A DNA stretch of 8,302 nucleotides from an uncultured Eubacteriales bacterium (lineage in GTDB: Bacteria; Bacillota; Clostridia; UBA1381; UBA9506), in assembly GCA_902478395.1 (NCBI GenBank), contig CABSKZ010000110.1, positions 1 through 8,302 on the forward strand. Direction: 5' to 3'. The notes beneath the pieces are model-generated. The model did no database searches and was not told where the DNA came from. It worked only from the letters and a program-made list of their open reading frames with translations. Below, one piece after another: positions 1-6,142 of this stretch. Each line of letters starts with the position of its first letter. Position 1 is the first letter of the stretch. The position numbers and the translations under genes are program-made.

Positions 1-492
1 GTCAACCAGTACACCAAGCGCCACGGCAGTCGGCGTCTGCTCAGATTTTGCAAAATAATAGGTAAAATCCTCCGCAATTTCGCCTGTAACCAACGGAACC
101 TGTCCCAAGTATGGTTCTTTTAATCCCAAATCTTTCGAGATGCTGAGCGCGCCTTTTCCAACCGCACCAGACACATCCAGTTTCCCGTTTGGTTTGAGCG
201 GTAGATCAACCAGCGGTTGATGGACGTAGCCCTTCACCATTCCCTTTCCGTCCGCAACACAGACAATTCCGCCGAGAGGCCCATCTCCTTTGATTAAAAC
301 CGTTACGCTGTCTGCCTCTCCCTTAAGCATGCTGCCCATGATAGCAGTTATAGAAAGCGTGCGCCCGAGTGCGGCGGTTGCCACCGGTGAAGTCATATGA
401 ATTTTCTGCGCCCGGTTTACGATATCTGTACTGTCGATAAAATTGACACGGACCATGCCCGCTTCATTCATTGCCCTGATTATTTTACCCAT
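1..492 (-). CDS. hslO: Hsp33 redox-regulated chaperone, N-terminal 164 residues (3' end beyond window)
   Basis: Translating the minus strand from the ATG at 490-492 gives 164 residues with no stop before the window edge. The protein matches the Hsp33 N-terminal domain. Characteristic stretches are SPVATAALGRTL (about 35-46), KGDGPLGGIVCVADGKGMVKGYV (about 68-90), GKLDVSGAVGKG (103-114), DLGLKEPYLGQV (121-132), TGEIAEDFTYYFAKSEQTP (136-154) and VALGVLVD. Hsp33 is a cytosolic holdase, inactive when reduced and activated by oxidation plus unfolding. Its switch is a C-terminal four-cysteine zinc site, which would lie off the window and cannot be checked here. Full-length Hsp33 is about 290 residues, so somewhat more than half is present. 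The start is supported by a GGAGG at 498-502, five bases upstream. The gene follows csp on the same strand, but a terminator lies between them, so it probably needs its own promoter or readthrough. I could not assign that promoter firmly. Confidence 0.95.
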   Translation of the reverse strand, partial: MGKIIRAMNEAGMVRVNFIDSTDIVNRAQKIHMTSPVATAALGRTLSITAIMGSMLKGEADSVTVLIKGDGPLGGIVCVADGKGMVKGYVHQPLVDLPLKPNGKLDVSGAVGKGALSISKDLGLKEPYLGQVPLVTGEIAEDFTYYFAKSEQTPTAVALGVLVD

Positions 493-497
493 AAAAT

Positions 498-502
498 CCT
501 CC
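498..502 (-). promoter_or_regulatory. Shine-Dalgarno of hslO
   Basis: The minus strand reads GGAGG here, five bases before the ATG at 490-492. It sits only about 20 bases beyond the U-tract of the preceding terminator. Confidence 0.8.
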
Positions 503-521
503 GTATATGCTCTACAGCAAC

Positions 522-556
522 AAAAAACCCTGTGCGCTCTGGGAGAGCATACAGGG
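522..556 (-). terminator. Intrinsic terminator of the cold-shock gene
   Basis: Read on the minus strand, CCCTGT (528-533) pairs with ACAGGG (551-556), followed inward by a G-T wobble, one mismatch, and a GCTC/GAGC helix around a 5-base loop. Six consecutive U residues follow (522-527). This is a standard Rho-independent terminator for transcripts coming leftward out of the csp gene. It stands between csp and hslO. Confidence 0.85.
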
Positions 557-626
557 CTTCTGCGGTATTCGTTAAAACTTAATTCAAAGTTGCATATAAT
601 CTATATGAAACCCAAACTGAGCCAAC

Positions 627-827
627 TTACGCTCTTTCGACATTAGCTGCCTGAGGGCCTTTTGCTCCGTCAACAACGTCAAACTTAACTTCCATACCTT
701 CTTCAAGTGTTTTGTAGCCTTCCATGTTAATTGCAGAGAAGTGTACAAATACGTCAGTACCGTCGCTGGATTCGATAAATCCAAAACCTTTTTCCGCGTT
801 AAACCATTTTACTTTTCCTGTCTGCAT
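627..827 (-). CDS. CspA-family cold-shock protein, 66 residues
   Basis: This is a small single-domain nucleic-acid-binding protein of the CspA/CspB family, an OB-fold RNA chaperone that melts mRNA structure in the cytoplasm. The start MQTGKVKWFNAEKGFGFIE is typical. RNP1 is KGFGFIE (residues 13-19) and RNP2 is VFVHF (26-30). The end, KGPQAANVERA, is also typical, and 66 residues is the normal family length. The ATG at 825-827 is chosen because it gives the conserved N terminus and has AGGAGG at 838-843. A TTG two codons upstream (831-833) is only four bases from that site and would add two atypical residues. A sigma-A-type promoter lies upstream and a terminator downstream, so a single-gene transcript is likely. 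The leader is only about 40 bases, not the long structured leader of E. coli cspA. Which csp paralogue this is cannot be told from the window. Confidence 0.97.
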   Translation of the reverse strand: MQTGKVKWFNAEKGFGFIESSDGTDVFVHFSAINMEGYKTLEEGMEVKFDVVDGAKGPQAANVERA

Positions 828-837
828 GAACAAACTT

Positions 838-843
838 CCTCCT
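838..843 (-). promoter_or_regulatory. Shine-Dalgarno of the cold-shock gene
   Basis: The minus strand reads AGGAGG, ten bases before the ATG at 825-827. The spacing is slightly long, but the site is a perfect match and the conserved protein start supports this ATG. Confidence 0.75.
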
Positions 844-876
844 AAAAATTAAATCTGATACTTTCGCATCAACTAT

Positions 877-905
877 ACTCTACCACAGTTAACAATAGAT
901 GTCAA
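877..905 (-). promoter_or_regulatory. Sigma-A-type promoter for the cold-shock gene
   Basis: The minus strand shows a perfect -35 TTGACA (900-905), a 17-base spacer, and TAGAGT (877-882) as the -10, which matches TATAAT at 4 of 6. Initiation would fall near 870, giving a leader of roughly 40 bases. A palindrome, TTTTCGAAAA (912-921), lies six bases upstream of the -35. Confidence 0.75.
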
Positions 906-911
906 CACTTA

Positions 912-921
912 TTTTCGAAAA
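912..921. repeat. Palindrome TTTTCGAAAA upstream of the csp promoter
   Basis: This is a perfect 10-bp palindrome six bases upstream of the csp -35. The same 10-mer occurs in only one other place that I can find in the window (3261-3270), again just upstream of a -35. It could be an UP-like AT-rich element or a protein-binding site. The function is unknown. Confidence 0.6.
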
Positions 922-997
922 CGGAGCAAAAAATTGTAAATTTTATACAGTTTCTGCATTTTGCATGGTTAACCGCATTTCCCAGGTTTGATGGATA

Positions 998-2038
998 TCA
1001 AAACAGCGTCTGCTGACCGCTCGGTTCGCTGTAGGCAATTCCGAAATGCTCATACGCGCGGGCAGTTGCCATCCGGCCGCGTGGTGTGCGGTTTAAAAAG
1101 CCCATTTGCAGTAAATATGGCTCGTAGACATCCTCAATGGTATTGGAATCCTCTCCGATGGAAGCCGCCAACGTTTCCAGTCCGACCGGGCCGCCATTGA
1201 AATTTCTGATGATAAACATCATCATCTTGCGATCTATCATATCCAGCCCTATTTTATCAATTTCCATGCGGTCGAGCGCCAGGTCGGCAATCTCCTTCGT
1301 TATCTCTCCATTCCCTTTGATTTGTGCGAAGTCACGCACCCGCTTGAGCAAACGGTTCGCGATACGCGGAGTTCCGCGCGAACGCCGCGCGATTTCTAAT
1401 GAGCCGGCAGGGTCAATTTTTGTACCTAAAATCCCCGCCGAACGGCGGACGATGGTGTCAAGTTCCTCCGGCGAATACAGCTCCAGCCGGTTAATCACCC
1501 CGAACCGGTCACGAAGCGGAGCGGTGAGCAAGCCTGTGCGCGTCGTTGCGCCAATCAGGGTGAACTTTGGCAAATCCAAACGCACCGAATGCGCACCGGG
1601 GCCTTTTCCCAGAATGATATCCAGTGAATAGTCCTCCATCGCTGGATATAATACTTCCTCAACACTGCGGCTCAGACGGTGAATCTCGTCAATAAACAAA
1701 ATATCATTGTGCGACAGGCTTGTAAGCAACGCCGCAAGGTCGCCGGCCTTTTCTATCGTAGGACCGGAGGTGATGCGGATATTGACGCCCATTTCGTTCG
1801 CGATGATACCCGCAAGCGTCGTTTTGCCCAGTCCCGGAGGGCCATAAAGCAGGACATGGTCCAGCGGTTCATTCCGTTCCCGTGCGGCCTGGATAAACAC
1901 CATCATATTTTCCTTGACCTTGTTCTGCCCGATATATTCCTCCAGCCGCTTAGGACGGAGGCTGTACTCTATCTCGTTATCCTCGCCGAGCGTCCGGGAG
2001 GAGATGATGCGTTCCTCGTAGTTATCTTCTATCGCCAC
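998..2038 (-). CDS. ruvB: RuvB, Holliday junction branch-migration ATPase
   Basis: RuvB is the AAA+ hexameric motor that, bound to RuvA, drives branch migration of Holliday junctions in recombination and replication-fork repair. The 346-residue length is normal. Visible motifs are Walker A GPPGLGKTT (66-74), Walker B with DEIH (117-120), sensor 1 LIGATTR (161-167), the arginine-finger segment LRDRFG (175-180), and sensor 2 around GTPRIANRLL (222-231). The C-terminal winged-helix DNA-binding domain includes NFNGGPVGLETL (279-290) and YLLQMGFLNRTPRGR (308-322). The start is GTG at 2036-2038, with AGGAGG (2047-2052) eight bases upstream. The ruvA stop codon overlaps this ribosome binding site, so the two genes are almost certainly translationally coupled. 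I see no convincing intrinsic terminator between ruvB and the csp promoter, so some readthrough into csp is possible. Confidence 0.98.
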   Translation of the reverse strand: MAIEDNYEERIISSRTLGEDNEIEYSLRPKRLEEYIGQNKVKENMMVFIQAARERNEPLDHVLLYGPPGLGKTTLAGIIANEMGVNIRITSGPTIEKAGDLAALLTSLSHNDILFIDEIHRLSRSVEEVLYPAMEDYSLDIILGKGPGAHSVRLDLPKFTLIGATTRTGLLTAPLRDRFGVINRLELYSPEELDTIVRRSAGILGTKIDPAGSLEIARRSRGTPRIANRLLKRVRDFAQIKGNGEITKEIADLALDRMEIDKIGLDMIDRKMMMFIIRNFNGGPVGLETLAASIGEDSNTIEDVYEPYLLQMGFLNRTPRGRMATARAYEHFGIAYSEPSGQQTLF

Positions 2039-2046
2039 TCGTTTGC

Positions 2047-2053
2047 CCTCCTA
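2047..2053 (-). promoter_or_regulatory. ruvB Shine-Dalgarno fused to the ruvA stop codon
   Basis: On the minus strand TAGGAGG contains both the ruvA stop TAG (2051-2053) and the AGGAGG that serves ruvB. A ribosome terminating on ruvA therefore sits on the ruvB initiation signal. This decides the GTG start of ruvB. Confidence 0.8.
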
Positions 2054-2653
2054 TTTCATCAGTAATTGCAGTGCCTGCCGAATGGTTTCCTCCGTCGACA
2101 GGTTTTCCCCCTTAACGCTGCTGACCGCGCGCAGGGCCTCTCCCTGTGTGTACCCCAGCACCATCAGAGCCTCGACCGCGTCATTTCCGCCGCTCGCAGG
2201 GCTATAAGACATGTCTGAGGCGGAAACAGAATCGCCGCCTGCAAGCATGTCGGTGTTTTTCAGTTTATCCTTCAGGTCCAGCACGATTTTCTGTGCCAGC
2301 TTCGGCCCGATTCCCTGCGCGCGGGTAATGGTTTTAATATCGTCCGTGACGACCGCCAGGGCGAACTGTGCCGGACTGACTACGGACAGCACTGCCAGCC
2401 CCGCTTTCGGCCCTGCACCGTTGACAGAAATAATCATCTTAAACATACTCAGTTCTTCCGCGCTCATAAAGCCGTATAAATCCATGATATCCTCCGCCAC
2501 GCGGAGATAGGTGTGTATCCGCACCGTTTCGCCGATAATTAGCTTCCCAAGATTCATTGGGGACATATATACGCGGTAGCCCACGCCATTGACGTCTATT
2601 ACCGCCGAGGTTTCCTCTATGTACGCAACCGTACCATTTACAAATGCTATCAT
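2051..2653 (-). CDS. ruvA: RuvA, Holliday junction-binding subunit
   Basis: RuvA is the tetrameric protein that binds the four-way junction and loads RuvB. The 200-residue length is normal. Domain I, an OB fold, covers roughly residues 1-62 (MIAFVNGTVAYIEE, then NGVGYRVYMSP and THTYLRV-like IHTYLRVAED, ending LYGF). Domain II has two helix-hairpin-helix elements, near VNGAGPKAGLAVLS (77-90) and GIGPKLAQKIVLDLKDKL (114-131). A polar Ser/Gly/Asp-rich linker (about 137-156) leads to domain III (157-200; DAVEALMVLGYTQGEALRAV), which contacts RuvB. The start ATG (2651-2653) has an AAGGAG-type site about eight bases upstream. The gene lies 33 bases after the ruvC stop, and its own stop overlaps the ruvB ribosome binding site. 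Confidence 0.97.
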   Translation of the reverse strand: MIAFVNGTVAYIEETSAVIDVNGVGYRVYMSPMNLGKLIIGETVRIHTYLRVAEDIMDLYGFMSAEELSMFKMIISVNGAGPKAGLAVLSVVSPAQFALAVVTDDIKTITRAQGIGPKLAQKIVLDLKDKLKNTDMLAGGDSVSASDMSYSPASGGNDAVEALMVLGYTQGEALRAVSSVKGENLSTEETIRQALQLLMK

Positions 2654-2686
2654 ATCCAGTTCTCCTTTTATTGATATGCCTTCCTA

Positions 2687-3187
2687 TTATACGCTCTCTT
2701 CGTTGACCAGCTTCTGATACCTCGCAGTGTGGGCATGGCAGATGGCAACTGCCAGGGCATCCGCCACGTCGTCTGGTTTTGGGACCGCATTCAGATTTAA
2801 AAGGGACTTCACCATCCGCTGAACCTGTGCCTTATCCGCCCGTCCATAGCCGGCGACGGCCTGTTTCACCTGAAGCGGCGTATATTCAAAAATCGGGATC
2901 CCCTGCACGGACGCCGCCAGAATAGACACACCGCGGCCGTGGGCGACGGTTATCGCCGTTTTGACATTTGTGTTAAAAAACAGTTCCTCCACCGCGAACG
3001 CGTCTGGGTGGTATTTTTCAATCAGCAGATGTGTGTCTTCATAGATATCCCTCAACCGGTCAGACAGCTTCATGCCCGCCTTTGTCGTTATCGCGCCGTA
3101 ATTGACGACAGAAAACGCGTTTCCCTTATATTCCACCACGCCAAACCCGACAATCGCAATTCCCGGGTCGATTCCCAGTATAGTCAT
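2687..3187 (-). CDS. ruvC: RuvC, Holliday junction resolvase
   Basis: RuvC is the dimeric endonuclease that cuts Holliday junctions symmetrically. The likely catalytic acidic residues are all present: D7 in ILGIDPG, E67 in AVEELFF, and D140 and D143 in KPDDVADALAVAICH. Also typical are NTNVKTAITVAHGRG (72-86) and YTPLQVKQAVAGYGRADKAQV (102-122). The chosen ATG at 3185-3187 gives 166 residues, the family length, and starts directly at the beta-strand carrying D7. AGGTGG (3195-3200) lies seven bases upstream. The reading frame stays open 35 codons further upstream, but that extension has no family counterpart and no better ribosome binding site. The gene is first in a ruvC-ruvA-ruvB operon, diverging from argG. 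I could not pick a convincing promoter or a LexA-type operator in the spacer. Confidence 0.97.
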   Translation of the reverse strand: MTILGIDPGIAIVGFGVVEYKGNAFSVVNYGAITTKAGMKLSDRLRDIYEDTHLLIEKYHPDAFAVEELFFNTNVKTAITVAHGRGVSILAASVQGIPIFEYTPLQVKQAVAGYGRADKAQVQRMVKSLLNLNAVPKPDDVADALAVAICHAHTARYQKLVNEESV

Positions 3188-3194
3188 ATATGAA

Positions 3195-3200
3195 CCACCT
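3195..3200 (-). promoter_or_regulatory. Shine-Dalgarno deciding the ruvC start
   Basis: The minus strand reads AGGTGG, seven bases before the ATG at 3185-3187. It supports the 166-residue start over the longer open frame. Confidence 0.75.
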
Positions 3201-3258
3201 ATTGTATCGGAAAACGGGCGATTTTGTTTCATAATATGTGAAAAGCATCCGTTTCCTG

Positions 3259-3272
3259 TTTTTTCGAAAAAA
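3259..3272. repeat. Perfect palindrome of six T, CG, six A
   Basis: This 14-bp perfect palindrome lies in the ruvC/argG spacer, just upstream of the argG -35 (3276). Its core TTTTCGAAAA is identical to the palindrome upstream of the csp promoter, at nearly the same distance from the -35. It could be an A-tract/UP-like element or a binding site. The function is unknown. Confidence 0.6.
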
Positions 3273-3275
3273 TTG

Positions 3276-3304
3276 TTGAGATTTTCGTTCATTTAATATA
3301 TAAT
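3276..3304 (+). promoter_or_regulatory. Strong sigma-A promoter for argG (argGH)
   Basis: TTGAGA (3276-3281), a 17-base spacer and a perfect TATAAT (3299-3304). Initiation near 3311 would give a leader of about 37 bases, too short for a T-box or other riboswitch. I looked for an ArgR/AhrC box (TGAAT..ATTCA type) and saw no convincing one, only AT-rich sequence, so arginine control by a repressor is possible but unsupported here. Confidence 0.85.
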
Positions 3305-3333
3305 AAGTATCAAACAATATTTTAACACGTTTG

Positions 3334-3339
3334 AGGAGG
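3334..3339 (+). promoter_or_regulatory. Shine-Dalgarno deciding the argG start
   Basis: AGGAGG lies eight bases before the ATG at 3348 but only two bases before the in-frame ATG at 3342. The downstream ATG is therefore the start. Confidence 0.85.
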
Positions 3340-3347
3340 AAATGCAA

Positions 3348-4568
3348 ATGGCAAAAGAAAAAGTTGTCCTCGCCTACTCCGGCGGTTTGGATACATCCAT
3401 TATCATCCCGTGGCTGAAGGAAAACTATGACTATGAGGTCATCGCCGTCGCCGGCAACGTCGGCCAGGGCGCGGAGCTTACAGGGCTGGAGGAAAAAGCG
3501 CTGAAAACCGGCGCGAGCAAACTCTACATAGAGGATATTACGGAAGAATTCGTGACGGACTTCATTTTCCCTGCTGTGCAGGCAAACGCGGTCTATGAAG
3601 GAAAATACCTGCTGGGCACCTCCCTTGCGCGGCCGCCGATAGCAAAACGGCTGGTTGAAATCGCAGAAAAAGAAGGCGCCGTCGCAATCTGCCACGGCTG
3701 CACCGGAAAAGGCAATGACCAGGTACGGTTTGAGCTGACCATCAAGGCGCTCGCCCCGCATCTGAAAATCATTGCGCCGTGGCGTATTTGGGATATCAAA
3801 TCCCGCGAGGAGGAAATTGATTACGCTAAGGCACGCGGGATTCCCGTTCCGGTTACCAAGGAGGACAATTACTCCATGGACCGCAACCTTTGGCATCTGA
3901 GCCACGAGGGGATGGATCTGGAGGATCCGTGGAACGAGCCGCAGTATGACAAAATTCTGAAGCTGATGGTATCTCCCGAACAGGCTCCGGATACGCCGAC
4001 CTATGTGGAAATTGAATTTGAAAAGGGTATCCCGACAAAGATTAACGGCAAGGCTTATGAACCGGTTGCGTTGGTTACAGAACTGAACCGCCTTGCGGGC
4101 GAAAATGGCGTAGGGATTGCCGATATGGTGGAAAACCGCCTTGTGGGGATGAAATCCCGCGGCGTGTACGAAACGCCAGGCGGCACATTGCTCTATGCCG
4201 CGCATAGGGAATTGGAATTCATTACACTGGACCGCGACACCATGCACTACAAAGAACAGGTTGCTTGCAAATTTGCCGAGCTGACCTACGACGGAAAATG
4301 GTTTACACCGCTGCGCGAAGCGCTGTCCGCATTTGTTACAAGCACACAGGAAACCGTTACCGGAACCGTAAAACTCAAGCTGTACAAGGGCAATGTGATG
4401 CCTGCCGGTGCGAAATCTCCTTATTCTCTGTACGATGAGGATATCGCAACCTTCTCTGAAGACGAGGTCTACAATCAGAAGGATTCAGAGGGCTTTATCA
4501 ATCTGTTTGGTCTTCCGCTCAAGGTGCAGGCCACCATGAAAAAGAGAAACGGACAGAAATTGTATTAA
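3348..4568 (+). CDS. argG: Argininosuccinate synthase
   Basis: This cytosolic enzyme joins citrulline and aspartate with ATP to give argininosuccinate, the penultimate step of arginine synthesis. The 406-residue length is normal. The N-type ATP-pyrophosphatase loop is AYSGGLDTS (9-17). The second family signature is HGCTGKGNDQVRFE (116-129). Other conserved segments are TSLARPPIAK (91-100), IAPWRIWD (142-149), NYSMDRNLWHLSHEG (174-188), PGGTLLYAAHRELE (277-290) and SPYSLYDED (357-365). The segment after the second strand reads AGNVGQG, where many bacterial enzymes have Asp in place of Asn. The start at 3348 is set by AGGAGG at 3334-3339. An ATG two codons earlier is too close to that site. 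The gene is first in an argG-argH pair and diverges from ruvC. A hairpin lies just after its stop. Confidence 0.98.
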   Translation: MAKEKVVLAYSGGLDTSIIIPWLKENYDYEVIAVAGNVGQGAELTGLEEKALKTGASKLYIEDITEEFVTDFIFPAVQANAVYEGKYLLGTSLARPPIAKRLVEIAEKEGAVAICHGCTGKGNDQVRFELTIKALAPHLKIIAPWRIWDIKSREEEIDYAKARGIPVPVTKEDNYSMDRNLWHLSHEGMDLEDPWNEPQYDKILKLMVSPEQAPDTPTYVEIEFEKGIPTKINGKAYEPVALVTELNRLAGENGVGIADMVENRLVGMKSRGVYETPGGTLLYAAHRELEFITLDRDTMHYKEQVACKFAELTYDGKWFTPLREALSAFVTSTQETVTGTVKLKLYKGNVMPAGAKSPYSLYDEDIATFSEDEVYNQKDSEGFINLFGLPLKVQATMKKRNGQKLY

Positions 4569-4583
4569 TTTTACTATTTAACA

Positions 4584-4610
4584 CGGGCTGACATTCGTCA
4601 GCCCGCTTTT
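4584..4610 (+). terminator. Hairpin with short U-tract between argG and argH
   Basis: A perfect 9-bp GC-rich stem, CGGGCTGAC (4584-4592) and GTCAGCCCG (4597-4605), closes on an ATTC loop. It is followed by C and then TTTT (4607-4610). This fits an intrinsic terminator, but the U-tract is short and no separate argH promoter fits in the remaining bases. It is therefore more likely a partial terminator, or an mRNA-stabilising 3' structure, within an argGH operon. Confidence 0.75.
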
Positions 4611-4615
4611 CTGCT

Positions 4616-4621
4616 AAGGAG
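4616..4621 (+). promoter_or_regulatory. Shine-Dalgarno deciding the argH start
   Basis: AAGGAG lies eight bases before the ATG at 4630. It overlaps an in-frame GTG at 4621 and lies two bases before an in-frame ATG at 4624, so those upstream codons are unlikely starts. Confidence 0.8.
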
Positions 4622-4629
4622 TGATGGGA

Positions 4630-6012
4630 ATGAAGCTATGGGGAGGACGGTTTGGCAAGGCGACTGACGCGTTGGTTGACGACTTCAATTCCTCTATCCG
4701 GTTCGACTGCCGGATGTACAAACAGGATATTTTGGGCTCTGTGGCCCACTCGGAAATGCTCGGGCGGGTTGGCGTGATTTCTCAAGAGGACGCGGCCCTG
4801 ATTGGCAAAACTCTGCTGGAGATTCTTGCGGACATCGAGGCTGGAAACGTAGAATTCCAGATTGACGCTGAAGATATCCATATGAATATTGAAACGATTT
4901 TAATAGCGCGCATTGGAGATGTTGGGAAACGCCTGCACACCGGGCGCAGCCGGAACGATCAGGTTGCGCTGGACGTGCGGATGTATCTGCGGGATGAAAC
5001 AGACGAAATCTGCGGTTTGCTGCGGCAGGTGATGCAAACCGTGCTGGATTTGGCGGAAGAGCACGCCGATACGATTATGCCGGGCTATACCCATTTGCAA
5101 AAGGCACAGCCCGTTACCTTCGGTCATCATCTGATGGCTTATTTTGAAATGTTCCGGCGCGATTTGGAACGGCTCGCGGACTGCCGTAAGCGCATCAACG
5201 TCATGCCGCTTGGCGCGGGCGCGCTTGCGGGAACGACCTATCCGCTCGACCGGGAGTTTGTCGCCCGGAAGCTGGGCTTTGACGCAGTGACGCGCAACTC
5301 GATGGACTCGGTCAGCGACCGCGATTTCATTGTGGAGCTGCTGTCCGCGCTGTCCATGATAATGATGCATCTGTCCCGCTTCTGCGAGGAGCTAATTTTG
5401 TGGTCCAGTCACGAATTTTCGTTTGTGGAGATGGATGACAGTTATTCGACCGGATCTTCTATTATGCCGCAAAAGAAAAATCCGGACGTTGCAGAGCTGA
5501 TTCGCGGCAAGACGGGCCGTGTTTATGGCAGTCTGACGACGATTTTAACGGTTATGAAGTCCCTTCCCCTGGCCTACAACAAAGACATGCAGGAGGACAA
5601 GGAAGCGGCCTTTGACGCGGTTGATACAGTGAAGCTTTGTCTGCCCGTTTTCACAAACATGCTCAAAACCATGACCGTGAAAAAAGACGCCATGCTGGAA
5701 GGCGCAAAGGGCGGCTTTACCAATGCAACAGACGTCGCGGATTATCTAGTGAAAAAGGGTGTGCCTTTCCGGGAATCGCACGCAATTGTGGGAAAAATGG
5801 TTGCTATGGCCATCGGCCTGAAAAAAAATCTGGACGATTTTACGCTGGAGGAATTCCACGAGTGCTCCCCGTTGATTGAAGAAGATATTTACGATGCTAT
5901 CTCCATGCGCACCTGCGTCGACGGACGAAATTTAGCCGGCGGCACCGCGCCGGAACGTGTGCGGAAAGAAGTACAAGCAGGGGCAACCTATCTCAAAGAG
6001 ATAAACGTATGA
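4630..6012 (+). CDS. argH: Argininosuccinate lyase
   Basis: This cytosolic homotetrameric enzyme splits argininosuccinate into arginine and fumarate, the last step of arginine synthesis. It belongs to the fumarase/aspartase superfamily. The 460-residue length is normal. The N terminus MKLWGGRF is typical. Family segments are EDIHMNIE (81-88), HTGRSRNDQV (103-112), PGYTHLQKAQP (151-161; H155 in the general acid/base region) and the signature GSSIMPQKKNPD (275-286), which carries the catalytic serine loop. The C-terminal half contains LPLAYNKDMQEDKE and FTNATDVADYLVKKGVPFRESH, as in orthologues. The start at 4630 is fixed by AAGGAG at 4616-4621 and by the conserved N terminus. The gene lies 61 bases after argG and probably shares its promoter. 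It ends 131 bases before the convergent exported-protein gene, with a bidirectional terminator between. Confidence 0.98.
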   Translation: MKLWGGRFGKATDALVDDFNSSIRFDCRMYKQDILGSVAHSEMLGRVGVISQEDAALIGKTLLEILADIEAGNVEFQIDAEDIHMNIETILIARIGDVGKRLHTGRSRNDQVALDVRMYLRDETDEICGLLRQVMQTVLDLAEEHADTIMPGYTHLQKAQPVTFGHHLMAYFEMFRRDLERLADCRKRINVMPLGAGALAGTTYPLDREFVARKLGFDAVTRNSMDSVSDRDFIVELLSALSMIMMHLSRFCEELILWSSHEFSFVEMDDSYSTGSSIMPQKKNPDVAELIRGKTGRVYGSLTTILTVMKSLPLAYNKDMQEDKEAAFDAVDTVKLCLPVFTNMLKTMTVKKDAMLEGAKGGFTNATDVADYLVKKGVPFRESHAIVGKMVAMAIGLKKNLDDFTLEEFHECSPLIEEDIYDAISMRTCVDGRNLAGGTAPERVRKEVQAGATYLKEINV

Positions 6013-6089
6013 TAATGGCCCGTACCCATTAGGTAATTGAGGAATCTTATAACCTATTTTCTTTTTAATGTATGGTATATCCGCATACA

Positions 6090-6119
6090 AAAAGCAGGCA
6101 CATGAATGTGCCTGCTTTT
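6090..6119. terminator. Bidirectional intrinsic terminator between argH and the exported-protein gene
   Basis: A perfect 13-bp inverted repeat, AAAAGCAGGCACA (6090-6102) and TGTGCCTGCTTTT (6107-6119), closes on a TGAA loop. U-rich sequence follows in both directions (TTTTATTTAT rightward, TTTTTG leftward), so it can end both convergent transcripts. Confidence 0.92.
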
Positions 6120-6142
6120 ATTTATGAAAAGGGGTGTGTACG

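Noticed and set aside
883..899. TTGTTAA in the csp promoter spacer as a possible Rex half-site
   Set aside because: Only one half is present. The partner half four bases away does not match TTAACAA.
963..978. GGTTAACC palindrome flanked by GCAT on both sides, downstream of ruvB
   Set aside because: It is too short for a terminator, has no U-tract, and matches no operator I know. It is probably chance in an AT-rich spacer.
1137..1631. Plus-strand open frame (about 164 codons) opposite ruvB
   Set aside because: RuvB on the other strand has intact AAA+ motifs. This frame has low-complexity Ser/Arg/Ile composition and no start signal.
3188..3347. Search for a LexA box, ArgR/AhrC box or riboswitch in the ruvC/argG spacer
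   Set aside because: No GAAC-N4-GTTC type or TGAAT..ATTCA type pair was found, and the argG leader of about 37 bases is too short for a T-box.
3126..4247. Long minus-strand open frame (about 373 codons) antisense to argG and running into the ruvC start
   Set aside because: It lies opposite argG, which has full family motifs. Its translation is rich in Phe, Arg, Cys and His with no recognisable domain, and it has no ribosome binding site. It is a shadow frame of a mid-GC gene.
6029..6066. AT-rich hairpin (TAGGT/ACCTA) followed by a U-rich stretch after argH, as a first terminator
   Set aside because: The stem is short and weak with mismatches. The 13-bp hairpin at 6090-6119 is far stronger and sufficient for both genes.
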